From NCBI GenBank assembly GCA_017620255.1, contig JAFZQU010000028.1, positions 62,001 through 126,000 on the forward strand: DNA of 64,000 bases. The letters run 5' to 3'. Below the pieces are notes generated by a model. That model did no database searches. It was not told the origin of the DNA and saw nothing but the letters and a program-made list of their open reading frames with translations. This DNA comes from Lachnospiraceae bacterium (GTDB taxonomy: Bacteria > Bacillota > Clostridia > Lachnospirales > Lachnospiraceae). How positions within the stretch are numbered: position 1 is the first letter of the stretch; each line of letters opens with the position of its first letter. Shown here one piece after another: positions 8,982-17,280 of this stretch. A program made the position numbers and the translations under genes.

Positions 8982-9323
8982 ATGATCCGGTATTTAGAAC
9001 CTTTGTTTACAACGGAAAAGACGGACGGCAAGGTTGAAAAGGTCAAGCGGAGTTTTCAAAACGGAGCGGGCCTCATCAACCTGTATCTGATCACCATCGC
9101 GTCCAATGAAGCGGATGTTTTTGACATCATTCCGGTACCGCTTCTGAAACAGCGGGCCTTCAGACACCGTGATTATGATGTGATCGGACTGGCGGAAGAT
9201 CAGACGGCAGCTTTCGGGCTGGTACAAAGGATCCATGAAGAGTACTATAAGGCGTTTCATTCCTATACCGGTATCCGTGCATGGCTGCTTGAGAAACTTG
9301 CAGAACAGGAGCAGAAGGCGTGA
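8982..9323 (+). CDS. Hypothetical protein, 113 residues
   Basis: I do not recognise this family. It is a soluble protein with mixed sheet and helix pattern: an N-terminal half with the stretch LINLYLITIASNEADVFDIIPVPLL, and a helical C-terminal half rich in Glu, Gln and Lys. No signal peptide or metal motif is seen. It lies 21 bases after the Nudix gene and overlaps the DUF2953 start as GTGA, so it is very likely a real gene translated in this operon. Its base composition matches its neighbours. Confidence 0.65.
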   Translation: MIRYLEPLFTTEKTDGKVEKVKRSFQNGAGLINLYLITIASNEADVFDIIPVPLLKQRAFRHRDYDVIGLAEDQTAAFGLVQRIHEEYYKAFHSYTGIRAWLLEKLAEQEQKA

Positions 9324-10183
9324 GTATTTTTTTACTGGTCTTAAAGATCCTGGGGATCACATTACTGTCCCTTATCGGACTGGTTCTTTTGATCGCCTGT
9401 CTCATCCTTTTCGTTCCCGTGCGTTACAGGGCTGAAAGTGCTTATGTCTCTGACGTCGATCTGAATGTCAGGCTTTCCTGGCTTTTGCATCTGGTCACAT
9501 TCCGTTACACCCTATCGAAGGATAAAACGGAAAAGCAGCTCCGGATCCTCGGCATTCCCGTATCGAAACGGAAGAAGAAGGAAAAGAGTACCAAAAGACG
9601 TAAAAAAGAAGAGAAACCCTTAGACCGGGTCCCGAAAGAAGATGAGATCACGCTGGAAGGATTCGAGGATAAACAGCCATCCGTACCGGAACCTGCTGCC
9701 GAGTCGCAGCAGGATGGTGTGGAAGAGGAAAAAAAGGGTTTCTATGGCAAACTGAAAGAATATATTGCAGTCGTCCGTGACTTTATACTTCATTTCAGGG
9801 AAAAGATACTTCATTATGAGAATAAGATCAAAACGATCATTTCCCTGTTCACGGATGAAGCCAAAAAGGAAACGCTTACCGATGCGCTGACACAGGTCGT
9901 GATCATCTTAAAAGCGATCAGGCCGAGAAAATGCACGGGCCATTTCCGGTTTGGGTTTGCAGAGCCGGATACAACAGGTAAAATACTTGCAATAGCGTCT
10001 ATCCTGTATCCTTTTATCGGAAAGAGTTTTTCGATCGAACCGTATTTTGACAGGGAGATCCTGGAAGGGGACCTGTTTGTACGGGGACGTGTTTTTGTGA
10101 TCACGCTTTTGATCGCCGGATGGAAATTGTACTTTAATAAAGATCTCAGAAAGATCCTGGATGATCTTAGATCAGAATCCTGA
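9320..10183 (+). CDS. DUF2953 domain-containing membrane protein
   Basis: A 287-residue protein starting with GTG at 9320, overlapping the previous stop. A hydrophobic segment covers about residues 5-30 (LILGITLLSLIGLVLLIACLILFVPVRYR), then the DUF2953 pattern LNVRLSWLLHLVTFRY. A charged Lys/Glu-rich linker occupies about residues 75-145. The C-terminal part carries CTGHFRFGFAEPDTTGKILAI and the EPYFDREILEGD stretch typical of the family. DUF2953 genes are often found just before gerW (ytfJ) in spore-forming Firmicutes (B. subtilis YtfI), as here, which suggests a sporulation link. Confidence 0.85.
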   Translation: MSIFLLVLKILGITLLSLIGLVLLIACLILFVPVRYRAESAYVSDVDLNVRLSWLLHLVTFRYTLSKDKTEKQLRILGIPVSKRKKKEKSTKRRKKEEKPLDRVPKEDEITLEGFEDKQPSVPEPAAESQQDGVEEEKKGFYGKLKEYIAVVRDFILHFREKILHYENKIKTIISLFTDEAKKETLTDALTQVVIILKAIRPRKCTGHFRFGFAEPDTTGKILAIASILYPFIGKSFSIEPYFDREILEGDLFVRGRVFVITLLIAGWKLYFNKDLRKILDDLRSES

Positions 10184-10198
10184 AAGGAGAACTGAACA

Positions 10199-10594
10199 AT
10201 GGGAGAAAGAAGATTTAATGAGGTTGTGGAATCGCTGCTGAAAGGAATGGACGGGTTCTTAAGTTCCAAAACGGTTGTCGGTGAAGCGGTTAAGATCGGT
10301 GACACGATCATTATTCCTTTTGTCGATGTTTCTTTCGGGGTTGGTGCCGGAGAATTCCGGGGAGAGAAGAAAGACAACGGCGCAGGCGGCCTGACCGGCA
10401 AGATGGCCCCGTCTGCCGTACTGGTGATCGCTAACGGAACGACAAGACTCGTGAACATCAAGAATCAGGATTCCGTTACTAAGATCCTCGATATGGTACC
10501 TGACCTTGTCAATCATTTTGCGGCAAAGAAGGAATCCAAAGACGGCCCGAGTGATGAAGAGATCATGGATGTGGCCTTTCCGGACGGAGAATAG
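10199..10594 (+). CDS. gerW: Sporulation protein GerW (YtfJ family)
   Basis: A 131-residue YtfJ/GerW family protein, a spore-associated protein needed for normal germination in Bacillus. The family pattern is clear: a start with RFNEVVESLLKGMDGFLSSKTVVGE, then IGDTIIIPFVDVSFGVGAG, a Gly-rich centre and ITNGTTRLVNI-like sheet. GAAAGGAG precedes the ATG. It is the last gene of the Nudix operon and ends at a strong bidirectional terminator. Its presence suggests the organism, or its recent ancestor, forms spores. Confidence 0.92.
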   Translation: MGERRFNEVVESLLKGMDGFLSSKTVVGEAVKIGDTIIIPFVDVSFGVGAGEFRGEKKDNGAGGLTGKMAPSAVLVIANGTTRLVNIKNQDSVTKILDMVPDLVNHFAAKKESKDGPSDEEIMDVAFPDGE

Positions 10595-10600
10595 GATAAT

Positions 10601-10634
10601 AAAAAAGCATCTGTCAACTGACAGATGCTTTTTT
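10601..10634. terminator. Bidirectional terminator between gerW and rpmB
   Basis: A 15-base stem (AAAAAAGCATCTGTC and complement) with a 4-base loop is flanked by A and T runs, so it can stop transcription from both converging genes. Confidence 0.92.
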
Positions 10635-10648
10635 GATCGAAATAGGGA

Positions 10649-10834
10649 TTAAGCGCGTTCTACGGCATTGCTCTTTAAGCACTGCGTACAAACGTGAAGC
10701 CTTCTCGGAACCCCGTTCACTTTACATTTTACACGCTTTACATTTGCGTGGAACATTCTGTTGGATCTTCTATGAGAATGGCTGACATTATTACCGAAAT
10801 GAACGCCTTTTCCGCAAATATCACATTTTGCCAT
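10649..10834 (-). CDS. rpmB: 50S ribosomal protein L28
   Basis: A 61-residue L28 starting MAKCDICGKGVHFGN, with a CxxC pair at the N-terminus and another near the C-terminus (CTQC), the zinc-binding form. The frame is open further upstream, but the start at 10834 is set by GAAGGAGGG eight bases before it and by family length. It is a single-gene unit on the minus strand with its own promoter and a shared terminator with gerW. Confidence 0.97.
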   Translation of the reverse strand: MAKCDICGKGVHFGNNVSHSHRRSNRMFHANVKRVKCKVNGVPRRLHVCTQCLKSNAVERA

Positions 10835-10868
10835 GGTTCTACCCTCCTTCTGATTAGACAACACGAGT

Positions 10869-10897
10869 ATTTTAACAGATGTGAAAAGCGTTTGCAA
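10869..10897 (-). promoter_or_regulatory. Promoter of rpmB
   Basis: Read on the minus strand, TTGCAA and TAAAAT are spaced by 17 bases, about 35 bases before the rpmB start codon. Confidence 0.65.
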
Positions 10898-11001
10898 GCA
10901 TAAAAAGCGAAAAAAGCAAAAAAATATCCCTTGAGGTTGCCTTTTTGTGAACAATCATGTAAATTATAGGATAGCATTGAATAAGAACGGGAGGTAAATA
11001 A

Positions 11002-11358
11002 ATGAAAGGAAGAGTGAATTCTCAGATCGGTTCCATATCGGTCGATGCGGAAGCGATCGCGCAATATGCAGGCAGCGTTGCTGTTGAATGTTTCGGGATC
11101 GTCGGTATGGCCAGTGTAAACGTGAAGGACGGCATCGTGAAGCTTCTGAAAAAAGAAAGCATCACACGCGGGATCAATGTTCTGATCAGAAATAACCGTC
11201 TGACGCTTGATTTTCATGTGATCGTTTCTTATGGTGTCAGTATCCAGGCCGTTGCGGATAACCTGATCAGCAACGTGAAATACAAAGTGGAGGAACTGAC
11301 CGGATTAGAGATCGATAAGATAAATATATTTGTGGAAGGCGTCCGTGTGATCGACTGA
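11002..11358 (+). CDS. Asp23/Gls24 family envelope stress response protein
   Basis: A 118-residue Asp23/Gls24 (YloU-like) protein. The pattern IGSISVDAEAIAQYAGSVAVECFGIVGMAS and the C-terminal VKYKVEELTGLEIDKINIFVEGVRV are typical. Members are small cytoplasmic proteins associated with the membrane and envelope stress. The gene precedes the DAK2-domain kinase gene, the same order as yloU-yloV in Bacillus. GGGAGG lies nine bases before the ATG. A TTGTGA/TAGGAT pair with 16-base spacing upstream is a weak promoter candidate. Confidence 0.92.
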   Translation: MKGRVNSQIGSISVDAEAIAQYAGSVAVECFGIVGMASVNVKDGIVKLLKKESITRGINVLIRNNRLTLDFHVIVSYGVSIQAVADNLISNVKYKVEELTGLEIDKINIFVEGVRVID

Positions 11359-11392
11359 TCATGCGAAAGGCTGCTGTTTGGAGGTTAGAACA

Positions 11393-13138
11393 TTGGCGAT
11401 TGAAAAGATCAATGCCGAAAAGATGGCAAATATGTTTTTGGCCGGTGCAAAGGCATTGGAAGCTCAGAAAGAATACATTAACGAATTAAACGTATTTCCC
11501 GTTCCGGACGGGGATACGGGTACCAATATGACCATGACGATCATGTCGGCTGCCAAAGAGGTAACGGCGCTTGAAGACATGACGATGGCAACACTGGCAA
11601 AAGCCATTTCTTCCGGGTCCTTAAGGGGAGCCAGAGGGAATTCCGGCGTTATCCTGTCGCAGCTCCTGCGCGGTTTTACAAAAGTGATCCGCGAATACGA
11701 GGAACTGGACAGCGCGATCCTTACAAATGCAATGCAGAAAGCGGTGGAGACTGCCTACAAGGCGGTCATGAAACCGAAAGAAGGTACGATCCTGACGGTG
11801 GCGAAAGCTGCTGCCGACAAAGGCCTTCAGATCGTTTCGACCACTTCCGATCTGGATGAATATCTGAAACAGGTGATCGAAGCAGCGGAAGATATGCTGC
11901 AGAAGACACCCGATATGCTTCCCGTCCTCAAACAGGCCGGCGTTGTCGATTCAGGCGGCCAGGGACTCGTGGAAGTGTTAAAAGGCGGGTATCAGGCTTT
12001 TCTCGGCAAAGAACTGGATCTTACGATCACGGATACGGATACGAAAAAGCCCGTTTCCGATTCTTACTCCGCGCAGGCTTCCATGGATATCAAATACGGA
12101 TATTGCACGGAATTCATCATTATGCTTGATAAGGTCTTCAATGCCAAAAACGAACAGGATTTCAAGATGTATCTGGAATCCATCGGTGATTCCATCGTCT
12201 GTGTGGCAGACGGGGAGATCGTCAAGGTGCATGTGCATACAAACGATCCGGGGCTTGCGATCCAGAAAGCCTTAACGTTTGGCGCGCTGACCAATATGAA
12301 GATCGATAACATGCGCGAGGAGCATCAGGAAAAACTCTTCAAGATGGCTGAGAAAGAAGAGAAGCAGGAAGAGAGAACGGAAACCGCAAAGGAAGAAACA
12401 GACAGTGCGGAAGAACCCGCTGCTGCAGATACAGTTGCAGAGACAGAAGAAGAGACCATTACGTTTGACGAGCCTCCCAAAGAGATCGGCTTTATCGCCG
12501 TTTCAGTCGGAGAAGGCATGGATGCGATCTTTCAGGGGCTTGGCGTTGACTATCTGATCGAAGGCGGACAGACCATGAATCCGAGTACCGAGGATATGGT
12601 GCAGGCGATCAAACATGTCAATGCGAAGAATGTCTTTATCCTTCCGAACAATAAGAATATCATTCTTGCAGCCAATCAGGCCCAGTTCCTGGTGGAGGAC
12701 AAGAAGGTTGTCGTGATCCCGACCAAAACGGTTCCGCAGGGGATCACAGCCCTGATCAATTTCATGGGCGATAAGAGTGTGGAAGAGAATGAAGAAGTGA
12801 TCTGTGAAGAGATCAAGAAAGTCAAGACCGGACAGGTGACTTATGCGGTACGTGATACCGTGATCAATGATCTGGAGATCAAACAGGGTAATATCATGGG
12901 GATCGGTGATCATGATATTCTTGCCGTCGGTACGGAAGTCGAAGCGACAGCGCTTGAAATGCTCAACAACATGGTGGATGATGAATCCGAACTGATCTGC
13001 ATCTACTATGGTGAGGAAGTTGATGAGGAGATCGCATCCGATTTCATGAGCGAAGTGGAAGAAGCGTTCCCCGACTGTGATGTGGAAATGCACGCGGGCG
13101 GCCAGCCGATCTATTATTATGTGATCAGCGTAGAATAA
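11393..13138 (+). CDS. DAK2 domain-containing protein, FakA-like fatty acid kinase
   Basis: A 581-residue YloV/FakA family protein. FakA phosphorylates fatty acids presented by a FakB carrier so that they can enter phospholipid synthesis. The N-terminal DhaL-type ATP domain shows FPVPDGDTGTNMTMT near residue 30 and LRGARGNSGVILSQ near 80. A Glu-rich linker (about 320-360) separates it from the C-terminal domain starting IGFIAVSVGEGMD. The TTG at 11393 is chosen because GGAGG lies eight bases upstream; an earlier in-frame TTG at 11378 would overlap that ribosome site. No fakB is in the window. Confidence 0.9.
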   Translation: MAIEKINAEKMANMFLAGAKALEAQKEYINELNVFPVPDGDTGTNMTMTIMSAAKEVTALEDMTMATLAKAISSGSLRGARGNSGVILSQLLRGFTKVIREYEELDSAILTNAMQKAVETAYKAVMKPKEGTILTVAKAAADKGLQIVSTTSDLDEYLKQVIEAAEDMLQKTPDMLPVLKQAGVVDSGGQGLVEVLKGGYQAFLGKELDLTITDTDTKKPVSDSYSAQASMDIKYGYCTEFIIMLDKVFNAKNEQDFKMYLESIGDSIVCVADGEIVKVHVHTNDPGLAIQKALTFGALTNMKIDNMREEHQEKLFKMAEKEEKQEERTETAKEETDSAEEPAAADTVAETEEETITFDEPPKEIGFIAVSVGEGMDAIFQGLGVDYLIEGGQTMNPSTEDMVQAIKHVNAKNVFILPNNKNIILAANQAQFLVEDKKVVVIPTKTVPQGITALINFMGDKSVEENEEVICEEIKKVKTGQVTYAVRDTVINDLEIKQGNIMGIGDHDILAVGTEVEATALEMLNNMVDDESELICIYYGEEVDEEIASDFMSEVEEAFPDCDVEMHAGGQPIYYYVISVE

Positions 13139-13161
13139 GAGCCCGAATATGAGGAAGATAC

Positions 13162-15207
13162 ATGGACTTGAACACCGCGACGATCGAACTGAAGGGGATC
13201 GGTCCGAAAACCGTAAAATCGTATGAAAAACTCGGCCTGCATAAGGCCGAGGATTTTTTATATTATTATCCGCGGGATTATATGAAATACGATCCGCTGA
13301 CAACCCTTTCGGAAGAGTGTGTCGATGAGATCGTTTTCTTTCAGGCGACCGTGGTAAAACGGCCGCTTCTAAAGAGAGCCGGCCGGATGCAGATCGTTAC
13401 GGCTGCGCTTGCAAATGAAGGGACGGAAGTATCGGCGGTCTGGTTTCATATGCCTTATCTTACCAAGAGCCTGAAAGTGGGAGAGACCTATGTTTTCCGT
13501 GCGCGCATCGGGAAACGGGGCATGTTCTTTCATGTGGAACAGCCACTGATCTTTAAAATGGAGGATTACCGTAAGATCGAAGGTACGCTGCAGCCCATAT
13601 ATGCCCTGACGAAAGGCCTTTCCAATCATGCGCTGACCAAAGTGATCAAAGGGATCTTTGAGGGAGTATCCTTTGATCCGGCAGAAGATGCGGAACTGTT
13701 TTCTCCTAAAAAAGAAACGCTCTATGCTATGCATTTTCCGGCAGATCTGAAACAGCTTCTGGAAGCCAGGGAGAAGCTCGTATATGAGGAATTCTTCTAT
13801 TTTATCCTTCAGCTCCGTCTGCTGAAAGAAAAGAAGACTCTGGAGAAGTGCGACTTTCAGATCTATCCGAGCGCTTATACCGTAAGGCTCATAGAGCATC
13901 TTCCGTATACACTGACAGGTGCGCAGAAGAAAGTATGGGATGAAGTACAGCAGGATCTGGAAAGAGATGTACCCATGAACCGCCTGGTGGAAGGGGATGT
14001 GGGGAGCGGCAAAACGATCATCGCGCTTCTCTCGGCAGTCATGGTCGCCGCAAACGGTCATCAGACTGCCATCATGGCTCCGACAGAGATCCTTGCAACA
14101 CAACATTTTGAAACGATCGCAAAGATCCTTAAGAAAGAAGACATACCCGCAAAAGCCGTCCTGCTGACAGGCTCCATGAGTGCTGCAACGAAGCGTGACA
14201 TATATGAACAGATCGCATCGGGAGAGGCGCAGATCGTGATCGGAACGCATGCTCTGATCCAGGAAAAAGTAAACTTTCAGAGTCTGGCGCTTGTCATTAC
14301 CGATGAACAGCACCGTTTCGGTGTCAGACAGCGTGAACTGTTATCCGCAAAGAATGAGAAAAAACCGCATGTGCTTGTGATGTCCGCAACGCCGATCCCA
14401 CGCACGCTTGCGATCATTCTGTACGGAGATCTCGATCTTTCCGTTATAGATGAACTTCCGAAAAGACGTCTGAAAGTAAAGAACTGCGTTGTGAATACGG
14501 ACTACAGGACAAAAGCCTATCAGTTCATGGAAAAAGAGATCCTTAATGGACGTCAGGCCTATGTCATCTGTCCGTTAGTGGAGGAATCCGAAGGAATGGA
14601 TGCCGAGAACGTGGCTGATTATGCGGAAAAACTGAAAGAAGTGTTTGCGCATGATGAACAGATCCGTATCGGTATCCTGCACGGAAAAATGAAAACGGCA
14701 GACAAAAATGCCGTCATGGACGCGTTCTACCGGAACGATATTCAGATCCTGGTATCCACGACAGTCGTGGAAGTGGGTGTCAACGTACCGAATGCCACGG
14801 TCATGCTGATCGAGAATGCGGAACGCTTCGGCCTTTCACAGCTGCACCAGCTGCGCGGAAGGATCGGGCGGGGTGAACACCAGTCCTATTGTATCTTTAT
14901 GAGTGCAAACAGGTCGAAACACTGTATGGAACGTCTGGAAGTCTTAAATCACAGCAACGACGGGTTTCAGATAGCAAGCGAAGACCTGAAACAGCGGGGG
15001 CCGGGGGATCTGTTCGGTGTCAGACAGAGCGGGGATCTGCACTTTGTTCTCGGGGATGTATTTCAGGATGCACATATCCTTAAGCGTGCATCCGCGGATG
15101 TGGACCGGCTGCTGACTGAAGATCCGGACCTTACGGATCCTGCGCATGCAAGGCTTCTTGATAAGCTCAACCAAATGGATGGCGGCCTTGGTCATACGGT
15201 TTTGTGA
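13162..15207 (+). CDS. recG: ATP-dependent DNA helicase RecG
   Basis: RecG remodels stalled replication forks and Holliday junctions. The 681-residue protein has the wedge/OB domain in the first 250 residues, then an SF2 helicase core. Walker A (GDVGSGKT) is near residue 278, DEQHRFG near 381, and motif VI appears as QLRGRIGRGEHQSYC. The order yloU-yloV-recG matches Bacillus (where sdaA genes intervene). A terminator follows, separating it from the topoisomerase pair. Confidence 0.97.
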   Translation: MDLNTATIELKGIGPKTVKSYEKLGLHKAEDFLYYYPRDYMKYDPLTTLSEECVDEIVFFQATVVKRPLLKRAGRMQIVTAALANEGTEVSAVWFHMPYLTKSLKVGETYVFRARIGKRGMFFHVEQPLIFKMEDYRKIEGTLQPIYALTKGLSNHALTKVIKGIFEGVSFDPAEDAELFSPKKETLYAMHFPADLKQLLEAREKLVYEEFFYFILQLRLLKEKKTLEKCDFQIYPSAYTVRLIEHLPYTLTGAQKKVWDEVQQDLERDVPMNRLVEGDVGSGKTIIALLSAVMVAANGHQTAIMAPTEILATQHFETIAKILKKEDIPAKAVLLTGSMSAATKRDIYEQIASGEAQIVIGTHALIQEKVNFQSLALVITDEQHRFGVRQRELLSAKNEKKPHVLVMSATPIPRTLAIILYGDLDLSVIDELPKRRLKVKNCVVNTDYRTKAYQFMEKEILNGRQAYVICPLVEESEGMDAENVADYAEKLKEVFAHDEQIRIGILHGKMKTADKNAVMDAFYRNDIQILVSTTVVEVGVNVPNATVMLIENAERFGLSQLHQLRGRIGRGEHQSYCIFMSANRSKHCMERLEVLNHSNDGFQIASEDLKQRGPGDLFGVRQSGDLHFVLGDVFQDAHILKRASADVDRLLTEDPDLTDPAHARLLDKLNQMDGGLGHTVL

Positions 15208-15236
15208 CCTTACGCAAAATATACGTGAACAGGCAG

Positions 15237-15266
15237 GAAAAAACACTATATGTGGTGTTTTTTCTT
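15237..15266 (+). terminator. Intrinsic terminator after recG
   Basis: GAAAAAACAC and GTGTTTTTTC form a 10-base stem with an 8-base loop, followed by further T-rich sequence. Confidence 0.75.
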
Positions 15267-15292
15267 GCTTTTTTTTGATTTTATGATATAAT
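15265..15292 (+). promoter_or_regulatory. Promoter of the topoisomerase operon
   Basis: TTGCTT and a perfect TATAAT with 16-base spacing lie about 40 bases before the parE-like start. The -35 box abuts the recG terminator. Confidence 0.65.
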
Positions 15293-15333
15293 ACTATGCG
15301 AACAGATGTTTGAAAGGGAGTATCAGGGGAAAC

Positions 15334-17253
15334 ATGTCTAAGAATCAAAACTATGATGCGAGCAGCATCACGGTCCTGGAAGGACTGGAAGCTGTGCGCA
15401 AGCGCCCCGGCATGTATATCGGGAGCGTGACGACGAAGGGATTGAATCATCTTGTCTACGAGATCGTGGACAATTCCGTGGACGAACATTTAGCCGGATA
15501 TTGCGACAAGATATGGGTCACTCTTGAACAGGACGGTTCTGCGACCGTTAAGGATAACGGAAGAGGGATCCCTGTCGGTATGCATGCAAAAGGCGTCAGT
15601 GCCGAGCGTCTGGTATTTACGACGCTGCATGCCGGCGGCAAATTTGACGACAGCGTCTACAAGACCAGCGGCGGTCTGCACGGTGTGGGCTCCTCGGTCG
15701 TCAATGCCCTGTCTGCCTATCTGAATGTTGAGATCAGACTGGACGGGAAGGTCTACCGCGACAGTTATGAACGCGGGATCCCGACAACCGAACTGGAAGG
15801 CGGGCTTCTGCCTGTTGTCGGCAATACCAGAGACCACGGCACCAAGGTCAATTTCCTGCCGGATGACACCATCTTTGAGAAGACGCGTTTCCGTGAGGAA
15901 GAGATCAAATCCAGACTCCATGAGACCGCATATCTGAATCCGCAACTGACCATTTATTTCAGCGACAGGCGGCCTGAGAGCGCCGAAGAGATCGTATTTC
16001 ACGAGGAAGACGGGATCGTCGGTTTTGTAAAGGATATCAACGGTAATAAGGAAGTATTGCACGATCCGGTCTATTTCAAGGGAGAATCCGACGGGATCAC
16101 CGTGGAAGTCGCTTTCCAGTATGTGAATGAGTTCCATGAAAATGTACTCGGATTCTGTAACAATATTTACAATGCGGAAGGCGGCACACATCTGACCGGC
16201 TTCAAAACGATGTTTACGAACGTGCTGAACAACTATGCGCGTGAACTGAACATCCTGAAAGAAAGGGACGCCAATTTTACCGGTGCGGATATCAGGAACG
16301 GCATGACGGCCGTTGTCTCCATCAAGCATCCGGCACCCCGTTTTGAAGGCCAGACCAAGACGAAACTGGATAACCAGGATGCCACGAAATCCGTCAGCAA
16401 AGTCACGGGTGATGAAGTGGTGCGGTATTTTGACCGTAATCTGGAAGTTTTAAAAACGGTCTTATCCTGTGCGGAGAAAGCAGCGAAGATCCGCAAAACG
16501 GAAGAAAAAGCGAAGACCAACATGCTCACAAAGCAGAAATATTCTTTCGATTCCAACGGCAAACTGGCCAACTGCGAATCCAGGGATATGACGAAATGTG
16601 AGATCTTTATCGTAGAGGGTGACTCGGCAGGCGGGTCTGCCAAGACGGCAAGAGACCGTATGTATCAGGCGATCCTTCCGATCCGCGGAAAGATCCTGAA
16701 CGTGGAGAAAGCCAGCATCGACAAAGTTCTTGCCAATGCGGAGATCAAAACCATGATCAATGCGTTCGGCTGCGGTTTTTCGGAAGGGTACGGTAATGAT
16801 TTTGACATCACGAAACTGAGATATAACAAGATCATCATCATGGCCGATGCGGACGTGGACGGAGCGCATATCTGCACCCTGCTCCTGACCCTGTTCTACC
16901 GGTTTATGCCGGAACTGATCTATGAAGGGCATGTTTACATCGCGATGCCGCCGCTCTATAAGGCGATGCCAAAAAAGGGAGAAGAGGAATACCTCTATGA
17001 TGACAAGGCGCTGAATGAGTACCGTAAGACACATACGGACTTCACGCTGCAGAGATACAAAGGTCTCGGGGAAATGGATGCGCAGCAGCTGTGGGAGACA
17101 ACTCTGGATCCCGTAAACAGACGGCTGAAACTTGTGGAGATCGAAGATGCACGTCTTGCTTCGATGACGACGGAAATGCTGATGGGAACAGAAGTGCCGC
17201 CGAGAAGGGAATTTATCTACCGTCATGCGAATGAAGCGGCACTGGACGTATAA
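15334..17253 (+). CDS. parE: Type IIA DNA topoisomerase subunit B (ParE/GyrB family)
   Basis: A 639-residue GHKL ATPase subunit. Seen motifs are EIVDNSVDE, DNGRGIPVG and GGLHGVGSSVVNALS in the ATPase domain, and EGDSAGGSA, PIRGKILNVEKA and DADVDGAHI in the TOPRIM domain. The C-terminus MGTEVPPRREFI is shared by GyrB and ParE. I call it ParE-like because the partner A subunit lacks the gyrase box and because the locus is not near dnaA, dnaN or recF; GyrB cannot be excluded from this subunit alone. The ATG at 15334 follows AGGGGA; a TTG at 15310 is a less likely start. Confidence 0.85.
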   Translation: MSKNQNYDASSITVLEGLEAVRKRPGMYIGSVTTKGLNHLVYEIVDNSVDEHLAGYCDKIWVTLEQDGSATVKDNGRGIPVGMHAKGVSAERLVFTTLHAGGKFDDSVYKTSGGLHGVGSSVVNALSAYLNVEIRLDGKVYRDSYERGIPTTELEGGLLPVVGNTRDHGTKVNFLPDDTIFEKTRFREEEIKSRLHETAYLNPQLTIYFSDRRPESAEEIVFHEEDGIVGFVKDINGNKEVLHDPVYFKGESDGITVEVAFQYVNEFHENVLGFCNNIYNAEGGTHLTGFKTMFTNVLNNYARELNILKERDANFTGADIRNGMTAVVSIKHPAPRFEGQTKTKLDNQDATKSVSKVTGDEVVRYFDRNLEVLKTVLSCAEKAAKIRKTEEKAKTNMLTKQKYSFDSNGKLANCESRDMTKCEIFIVEGDSAGGSAKTARDRMYQAILPIRGKILNVEKASIDKVLANAEIKTMINAFGCGFSEGYGNDFDITKLRYNKIIIMADADVDGAHICTLLLTLFYRFMPELIYEGHVYIAMPPLYKAMPKKGEEEYLYDDKALNEYRKTHTDFTLQRYKGLGEMDAQQLWETTLDPVNRRLKLVEIEDARLASMTTEMLMGTEVPPRREFIYRHANEAALDV

Positions 17254-17280
17254 AGGATCAGGAAAATAGGAGATAGTAAC

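Noticed and set aside
13369-14313. A 314-codon open frame on the minus strand inside recG
   Set aside because: RecG is certain on the plus strand; the antisense frame has no domain, promoter or ribosome site.
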